From positions 1 to 7,085 of the forward strand of contig JAOPZU010000119.1 in the NCBI GenBank assembly GCA_025963955.1: a stretch of 7,085 nt of DNA, given 5' to 3'. Source of the DNA: Solirubrobacterales bacterium (GTDB lineage Bacteria; Actinomycetota; Thermoleophilia; Solirubrobacterales; Solirubrobacteraceae). This document shows positions 1 through 4,478 of this stretch, one piece after another. The notes under the pieces were generated by a model, which did not search any database, was not told where the DNA came from, and saw only the letters and a program-made list of their open reading frames with translations. The position numbers were made by a program, and so were the translations under genes. Position 1 is the first letter of the stretch; every line of letters starts with the position of its first letter.

Positions 1-1214
1 TCGCGGTGCAGGCGCAGCGGCGAGCCCGGCCGCTCCCGCTGGACGTCCGCCGCCCCGTCGGCGGCGTCGAAGACGGGCAGCCACGGCGTGCCGGACGTGA
101 AGCCGTGCTGCGGCGCGTCCTGCTCCCACGGCGGCGGGTGGCGCATCGCGTCCCGGCCGAAGCGGTCGTACGGCGGATCCAGGTGCGGCCCGCCGGGGCC
201 GTCCGCGAGCCCCAGCTCGTCGCCCTGGTAGACGCAGGCCACGCCGGGGAGGAAGAGCAGCAGCAGCGTCAGGGCGCGGGCGGCGTCGGCACCGTGGCGG
301 CTGACCGGGCGCGGGTGGTCGTGGTTTCCGAGGACCCACGCCATCGGGCCGGCGGCGGCCCCCGCGCGGATCGCCTCGGCCAGCGGCGCGGCGGCGAACG
401 GGCAGAAGAGCAGGTCGAAGGAGAAGGCCGCGTCGAGGTGCTTCAGGTACCGCGGCAGGCGGGCCGCGGGCAAGTAGACCTCGCCGACGAGGAAGGCGTC
501 CGCGCCGGCCGCCGCAGTGAGGGCGGCGAGCGCGTCGTCGGTGGCCGGCGCGTCCCCGGAGTGCCGGAGCGCGAGCGCCGCCTGGCCGGGCGGCAGCGGG
601 AAGGGGAACGGGCCGCTCGCCGGCGGCTCGTCGCGCAGCGCCGGATCCTTGCCCAGGCGCTGCAGCGCGTCCAGGCGGAAGCCGTCCACCCCCCGCGCCC
701 GCCAACCGCCGAGGATCTCCGCGAACGCCTCGCGCACGTCGGCGCGCCGCCAGTCCAGGTCGGGCTGCTCGGGGTAGTAGGAGTGCAGGTAGTGGCCGCG
801 GCCGTGCGGATCCGGGCTCCAGGCGGGGCCGCCGAAGGCGGCCTGCCAGTTGTTCGGGACGGGCCGACCGGGCGGCGCCCAGACGTAGCGCTCGGGATGC
901 TCGGTGAACCACGGGTGCGCGATCGACGTGTGGCAGGGAACGATGTCGAGCAGCACCTTCAGGCCGAGCGCGTGTGCTCGGGCGATGAGCGCGTCGAGGT
1001 CGGCGTCCGTCCCGAAGAGCGGATCGACCGTCGTGTAGTCCGCCACGTCGTAGCCGCCGTCGGCCATCGGCGAGGGATGGATCGGGGAGAGCCACAGGGC
1101 GTCCACGCCGAGCCAGGCGAGGTGGTCGAGGCGGGCGGTGACGCCGGGCAGGTCGCCCGTCCCGTCGCCGCTGGAGTCCTGGAAGGAGCGCGGGTAGATC
1201 TGGTAGACGACCAC
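1..1214 (-). CDS. GH13 alpha-glucosidase (oligo-1,6-glucosidase-like), C-terminus beyond left edge
   Basis: Partial gene: 404 residues are visible and the 3' end lies outside the window. It should hydrolyse terminal alpha-glucosidic bonds of short malto- or isomalto-oligosaccharides or disaccharides in the cytoplasm; no signal peptide is visible. The N-terminus VVYQIYPRSFQDSSGDG is the classic GH13 opening. Conserved regions follow in order: DIVPCH (residues 90-95), QPDLDW (150-155, close to the QPDLNW signature of the oligo-1,6-glucosidase group), GFRLDAL with the predicted nucleophile D182, FLVGE with the acid/base E245, and NHDHPR with transition-state stabiliser D299. The late motif GRDAMRHPPPW and then FTSGTPWLP is typical of this group. 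Region I has Cys94 where Asn is usual (DxxxNH). The GTG at 1214 is chosen because it sits just before the first conserved strand and no ATG occurs upstream in frame; no good ribosome site is visible. It is the third gene of a leftward cluster, 46 bases after the deacetylase stop. The family is near certain; the substrate is not known. Confidence 0.93.
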   Translation of the reverse strand, partial: MVVYQIYPRSFQDSSGDGTGDLPGVTARLDHLAWLGVDALWLSPIHPSPMADGGYDVADYTTVDPLFGTDADLDALIARAHALGLKVLLDIVPCHTSIAHPWFTEHPERYVWAPPGRPVPNNWQAAFGGPAWSPDPHGRGHYLHSYYPEQPDLDWRRADVREAFAEILGGWRARGVDGFRLDALQRLGKDPALRDEPPASGPFPFPLPPGQAALALRHSGDAPATDDALAALTAAAGADAFLVGEVYLPAARLPRYLKHLDAAFSFDLLFCPFAAAPLAEAIRAGAAAGPMAWVLGNHDHPRPVSRHGADAARALTLLLLFLPGVACVYQGDELGLADGPGGPHLDPPYDRFGRDAMRHPPPWEQDAPQHGFTSGTPWLPVFDAADGAADVQRERPGSPLRLHR

Positions 1215-1226
1215 CCCCGGATGATC

Positions 1227-1260
1227 CCGCAGCGGGCGCCTCGTGTCGGCGCCGCTGCGG
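1227..1260 (-). other. Strong intercistronic stem-loop between deacetylase and GH13 genes
   Basis: The 9-base arms CCGCAGCGG (1227-1235) and CCGCTGCGG (1252-1260) are perfect inverse complements. Inside them, after one bulged base at 1236, four more pairs form (1237-1240 with 1248-1251), leaving a 7-base loop. In the leftward mRNA the stem begins at the base right after the deacetylase TGA and ends 12 bases before the GH13 GTG. No U-rich run follows, so it is not a standard intrinsic terminator. It could act as an mRNA processing or 3'-end stabilising element that sets the relative output of the two genes, or as an attenuator. The structure is read directly from the sequence; the role is inference. 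Confidence 0.55.
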
Positions 1261-2001
1261 TCAGGCGCCGGCAGCCAGCTCGTCGTAGGTGACCGCCTCG
1301 CGGCGGCCGGCGCGCCGGAGCACCTGCTCGGCGGCCGCGATGCGCGAGGGCTGGTCCAGGTCGGACGGGTGCAGGTCCAGCCGCAGCAGCGGGCCGGCCA
1401 GCAGCGCACTGGCCCGCACGCCCCACGGGGAGGCCAGGCGTCCCCCGATGCTCCGCGACCCGCCCGCGCCGATGCTCATCGCGGGCAGGTAGGCCGAGGC
1501 GCGTCCGTGCTCGGTGATCAGGTGGTCGCGGGAGGACCACCAGTCGAACAGCGGCGCGAGGGCGCGTTCCAGGCCGGCGGTGTAGGCGTAGGCCGGGGCG
1601 ACGAACCCCCGCGGGACGATCCCCGCGAGCTTCAGCACGCGGCGCCCGGCGGCCACCGCGCGCCGCGCCTCGCCCTCGTCCAGGCCGACGAACTCCGGCT
1701 GGCCGTGCCCGTGGCCGGTCCGGGCGATCGAGCGGCGCAGGCCCGTGGCCGGGCGCAGCTGCCGGTGGGAGAAGCCGTGCTGGGCCACGGCGTCGCCGAG
1801 GTGCACGCGCTCGTCGATCCACTCGGCGAGCTCCGGACGGCGGTCGTGGAACGGGTGCAGGTCGCCCGCGGGCACGACGAGCAGGGTCACGCGGTCCACG
1901 CCGTGGTCGTCGAGCCAGTCGCGGATCAGCGCGCAGCGCTCGAACGTGCCGGGCTCCACGTCGTGCAGGGCCACGGCGATCCGCGGGGCCTGGGGCCGCA
2001 C
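1261..2001 (-). CDS. DUF2334-like polysaccharide deacetylase (NodB fold)
   Basis: Complete protein of 246 residues. It resembles the DUF2334 branch of the polysaccharide deacetylase (CE4/NodB-like) superfamily, whose members are metal-dependent hydrolases proposed to remove acetyl groups from N-acetylated sugars. Motifs in family order: ALHDVEP near the N-terminus (His13, Asp14), AQHGFSH with the metal-binding pair His75 and His79, RGFVAPAY (131-138), and LDLHPSDL near the C-terminus with His211. There is no signal peptide or membrane segment, so a cytoplasmic substrate, such as a soluble or lipid-linked sugar, is more likely than cell-wall polymer. The start is GTG at 2001, 7 bases after the stop of the glycosyltransferase gene, with an SD-like AGGCGG overlapping that stop. 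This placement implies co-transcription and probably translational coupling. The natural partner is the upstream glycosyltransferase, as in GlcNAc-transfer then deacetylation pathways (inference). The acetylated substrate cannot be read from the sequence. Confidence 0.83.
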   Translation of the reverse strand: MRPQAPRIAVALHDVEPGTFERCALIRDWLDDHGVDRVTLLVVPAGDLHPFHDRRPELAEWIDERVHLGDAVAQHGFSHRQLRPATGLRRSIARTGHGHGQPEFVGLDEGEARRAVAAGRRVLKLAGIVPRGFVAPAYAYTAGLERALAPLFDWWSSRDHLITEHGRASAYLPAMSIGAGGSRSIGGRLASPWGVRASALLAGPLLRLDLHPSDLDQPSRIAAAEQVLRRAGRREAVTYDELAAGA

Positions 2002-2010
2002 GGTCCGCCT
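2002..2010 (-). promoter_or_regulatory. SD-like site overlapping the upstream stop codon
   Basis: On the minus strand the end of the glycosyltransferase gene reads TAGGCGGACC and then GTG. The AGGCGG starts inside the TAG stop and lies 3 bases before the GTG at 2001. This fixes the deacetylase start, since no ATG lies nearby, and fits translational coupling: ribosomes ending the first gene would restart on the second. The spacing is slightly short for a Shine-Dalgarno site. Confidence 0.5.
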
Positions 2011-4366
2011 ACGCGATCCGGCGCCGGCCGCGCTCCGCGGCCGCCGGGCCGAGGGTGCGGTGGTAGCCGTCGGCGAGGCGTCCGAGCGCCCGCTCCCACG
2101 TCCGCTCGCGGACGGCGGCCAGGCCGGCGCGGGCCAGGCGCTCGCGCAGCAGCGACGAGGAGACCACCTCGATGAGCGCGTCCGCCAGCGCGTGGCGGTC
2201 GGGTTCGGCCAGCAGCCCCGTGACGCCGTGCTCGATGATCGAGCACGGTCCGCCCTCGTCGACGGCGACGACCGGGAGCCCCGACGCCTGGGCCTCCAGC
2301 AGCACCTGGCCGAAGGTGTCGGTGCGGCTGGCGAAGAGGAAGACGTCCGCGCTCGCGTAGGTCACGGCGAGGTCCTCGCCCTCCTGCCAGCCGAGGAAGG
2401 TCGCGTGGGCGCCCAGGCGCTCGCGCAACTCGATCTCCTCCGGTCCGCCGCCGGCCAGCACCAGCTGCAGGCGGGGGTCGCGGGTGCGGGCGGTCAGGAA
2501 CGCGTCGGCCAGCAGGTCGGCGCCCTTCTCCCTCGTCTGGCGCCCGACGTAGAGGACGTTGACGCGGTGGGGGGAGCGGGACCCGCCCTCATCCCTGCCC
2601 AGGAAGACGTCCGGGTCGCGCTTCGCGGGGTCGAAGCGGGTGATGTCCACCCCGCGGTCCCAGCGGCCGATGCGCTCCTCGGGGATCCCCATCCGGCGCA
2701 GGACCTCGTCGCTCTGCGGGCTGGGCGTGAGGACCTGGGCGCACTGCTTGTAGAAGGCGCCGATCGCCAGCCGCGCCATGAGCTCGAGCTGCGGGTCGGC
2801 GCTGCGCAGGCCGGCGTAGGCAGCGAGCTCGGTGTGGTAGCTGCCGAGGACCGGGAGGTCCATGACCCGGGCGATCATGGCCGCGGCGACGCCCGACGGA
2901 CCGGGCGAGCACAGGTGGACCACGTCGTAGCGGCCCTCGGCCAGCGTCTCGACGACCTGCGGCAGCGACGGGACGCCGACCTTGAGGCCGGCGTAGAACG
3001 GGATGTCGACCTCGGCCACCGCGCTCAGGCGGCGGTCGACGTTCGGGTCCGTGCCGACGACCTCGACCTCAAAGCCTGGCACGCCGCGCTCGCGGATCTC
3101 GTCCAGGGTGTGCGTCACGCCGTGCATGCCGCCGACGCCGTCGGCCACCAGGGCGACGCGCAGCGGGCGGCTGGGCGGGTCCATGTCGCGGTGCAGCTTG
3201 CCCTTCTCCTTGCCGAGGAAGGCCGCCGCGGAGGCGTACGGGATCGCCGCGATGCACGCGTCGAAGAGGCCCGTGGCCGCCCTCATGACGTCGGCGGGTG
3301 GGTGGGCCGGCGTGGTCTCCACCATGGCGACGATCTCGTGCACCGTCGCCGCGAGCTTCTTCTCGTGCTTGCGGCGCGCCCGGCGGAAGAGGTCCGCGTG
3401 GCTGAAGTCCTCGTCCTGCAGGTACGCCAGCAGCCCGGCCTCGGTGAGGTCCAGGTCGACGGAGTCGAGCCACGCGCGGAGGATCGCGCGGGCGTCCTCG
3501 GGCCCGAGGTCGGCGCCGATCGCGCCGCCGCGCACGTCGCCCTCGCGCATGACGCGCTCGACCATCGTCAGGACCGCCGCCGGGTTCGGGCGCGCGGTCC
3601 CGCCGGCCGGCGCCGCCCCGAGGGCCCGCGTCGCCAGCCCCATGGCGGCGTGCGCCCACTTCTCGGCGCTGCCCTGCTCCCCGCGGGCCCCGGCGCGCCC
3701 GGCGCGGACCTCGGCCAGGAACTCCTGCCACGTCGCGGCGCGCGGCGTCTCCGTGAAGGTGCGACCGATGTCGACGCCGGCGTGGTCGTCGCTCCCGCCG
3801 ATCCCGGTCCCGCCGTGCGTCTCGATGTAGACCGCGGCGGGGAGGTTCAGCTCCCGGGCGCGGGCGCCGTTGCGCGTCTCCCACACCGGGAAGAGCTGGG
3901 CCAGGCGCCGGCGGTGGCGCGGGGTCAGCGGCGCCTCCACCGCGTAGAAGGGGTGTGCCAGCGCGGCCGTGATGTCGTGGTCGTGCAGGTACTCCGCGCA
4001 CGCTTCGACGTCCTTGTTGTGGGCCTGCAGCCACTCGTGGTCGTCCGGCGTGATGCCAAGGCAGAGCACGTGCACCGCCTGCGGCTCGCCCTTGAACCAG
4101 ACCGTGAGCTCCTCGCTCAGGAAGACGCGCGGGTCGCTCGAGATCTGCAGCGCGCCGAGGATCGTGTCGTGGTCGGTGATGGTCACGAAGTCCATCCCGC
4201 GGCGCGTGGCGAGCTCGAGCACGTCCTCGGGCGGCGTGGCGCATTCGGGCAGCCCGAGCGAGCGCTGCACGCCCAGCTTGGACAGCACGCTGGCGGTGGA
4301 GTGGCAGTGCAGGTCGGCGCGGCTCGTCCGTGGCGCGCCCGGGTTCCTCGTCGGATCGATGGTCAC
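2009..4366 (-). CDS. PHP phosphoesterase domain fused to GT4 glycosyltransferase
   Basis: A 785-residue two-enzyme protein. Residues about 17-205 form a PHP domain, a trinuclear-metal phosphoesterase fold. Its ligand pattern is present in order: DLHCHS (His20, His22), TITDHDT (Asp65, His66), SEE (Glu85), VHVL (His99), AHP (His138) and GGSDDH (Asp193, His195). Residues about 205-400 are a charged, probably helical linker I cannot assign. Residues about 400-775 are a GT4 (GT-B fold) glycosyltransferase: DGVGGMHGV (409-417), GSYHTELAAYAG (508-519), GRQTREKG (608-615), LAGGGPE (637-643), TDTFGQVLLEAQASGLP (682-698) and IIEHGVTGLL (710-719). The usual E-x7-E motif reads D683-x7-E691. GT4 enzymes transfer a sugar from a nucleotide-sugar with retention, and PimB- or SQD2-like lipid glycosylation is one possibility. 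Start GTG at 4366 gives MTIDPTR just before the PHP motif. GTG at 4381, after a GGGGAGG three bases upstream, is the alternative. It leads the leftward cluster. Domain calls are secure; substrates are unknown. Confidence 0.9.
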   Translation of the reverse strand: MTIDPTRNPGAPRTSRADLHCHSTASVLSKLGVQRSLGLPECATPPEDVLELATRRGMDFVTITDHDTILGALQISSDPRVFLSEELTVWFKGEPQAVHVLCLGITPDDHEWLQAHNKDVEACAEYLHDHDITAALAHPFYAVEAPLTPRHRRRLAQLFPVWETRNGARARELNLPAAVYIETHGGTGIGGSDDHAGVDIGRTFTETPRAATWQEFLAEVRAGRAGARGEQGSAEKWAHAAMGLATRALGAAPAGGTARPNPAAVLTMVERVMREGDVRGGAIGADLGPEDARAILRAWLDSVDLDLTEAGLLAYLQDEDFSHADLFRRARRKHEKKLAATVHEIVAMVETTPAHPPADVMRAATGLFDACIAAIPYASAAAFLGKEKGKLHRDMDPPSRPLRVALVADGVGGMHGVTHTLDEIRERGVPGFEVEVVGTDPNVDRRLSAVAEVDIPFYAGLKVGVPSLPQVVETLAEGRYDVVHLCSPGPSGVAAAMIARVMDLPVLGSYHTELAAYAGLRSADPQLELMARLAIGAFYKQCAQVLTPSPQSDEVLRRMGIPEERIGRWDRGVDITRFDPAKRDPDVFLGRDEGGSRSPHRVNVLYVGRQTREKGADLLADAFLTARTRDPRLQLVLAGGGPEEIELRERLGAHATFLGWQEGEDLAVTYASADVFLFASRTDTFGQVLLEAQASGLPVVAVDEGGPCSIIEHGVTGLLAEPDRHALADALIEVVSSSLLRERLARAGLAAVRERTWERALGRLADGYHRTLGPAAAERGRRRIA

Positions 4367-4368
4367 GC

Positions 4369-4438
4369 CTGTGAGGTTCACCGGCCTCCCCACCGCGGCT
4401 GTGACGATCACGGCAAGAACCTGTGATGGACCGGTGAA
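4369..4438. promoter_or_regulatory. Palindrome cluster in divergent promoter region (candidate operators)
   Basis: This is the core of the 112-base gap between the divergent PHP-GT4 and GH31 genes. CTGTGA occurs three times in direct orientation, at 4369, 4399 and 4421. The first two copies continue into palindromes of the form GTGA-N3-TCAC: 4371-4381 and 4401-4411, exactly 30 bp apart, about three helical turns. The third copy lacks the TCAC half. A separate inverted repeat, TTCACCGG (4377-4384) and CCGGTGAA (4431-4438), brackets the cluster. Such paired palindromes are what one expects of dimeric repressor sites, for example of LacI-, GntR- or TetR-type regulators, but no regulator gene lies in the window. 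No confident -35/-10 pair could be picked out on either strand. Confidence 0.5.
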
Positions 4439-4461
4439 GGCTCCGCGGAAAGCGCCGGCGC

Positions 4462-4478
4462 GCCGCCACCATGGCGGC
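4462..4478 (+). promoter_or_regulatory. Perfect hairpin abutting the GH31 start codon
   Basis: GCCGCCA (4462-4468) and TGGCGGC (4472-4478) are perfect inverse complements around a 3-base loop, and the 3' arm ends on the base before the ATG at 4479. The only SD-like bases near this start (GGCGG) lie within that arm, so a folded leader would hide them. This could limit translation of the GH31 gene. If translation instead starts at the in-frame GTG at 4434, the hairpin would be inside the coding region. The pairing is seen directly; the effect is inferred. Confidence 0.4.

Noticed and set aside
1227..1260. Intrinsic terminator closing the cluster after the deacetylase gene
   Set aside because: The stem is strong but no T-run follows and the next gene starts 12 bases on in the same direction, so a full terminator is unlikely.
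6..1292. A 428-codon open frame on the plus strand
   Set aside because: It is antisense to the GH13 gene, which shows all four catalytic motifs on the minus strand; the plus-strand product is low-complexity Arg-rich.
4400..4412. CRP/FNR-type binding site (TGTGA and TCAC half-sites)
   Set aside because: The halves look right, but the CRP/GlxR consensus has a 6-base spacer and both copies here have 3, so a different regulator is more likely.
1745..4426. An 893-codon open frame on the plus strand
   Set aside because: It lies antisense to the PHP-GT4 gene. Its translation is Arg/Val/Ala-rich with no recognisable motif, a usual shadow in very GC-rich DNA where stop codons are rare.
4452..4464. 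Palindromes GCGCCGGCGC and GGCGCGCC as operator sites
   Set aside because: Short G+C-only palindromes are expected often by chance in DNA of this composition; there is no second copy or AT content to support a site.
3969..4478. Extension of the GH31 frame upstream to 3969
   Set aside because: The added residues are Ser/Arg/Thr-rich, antisense to the PHP domain, and cross the divergent regulatory region; GH31 homology starts only after 4479.
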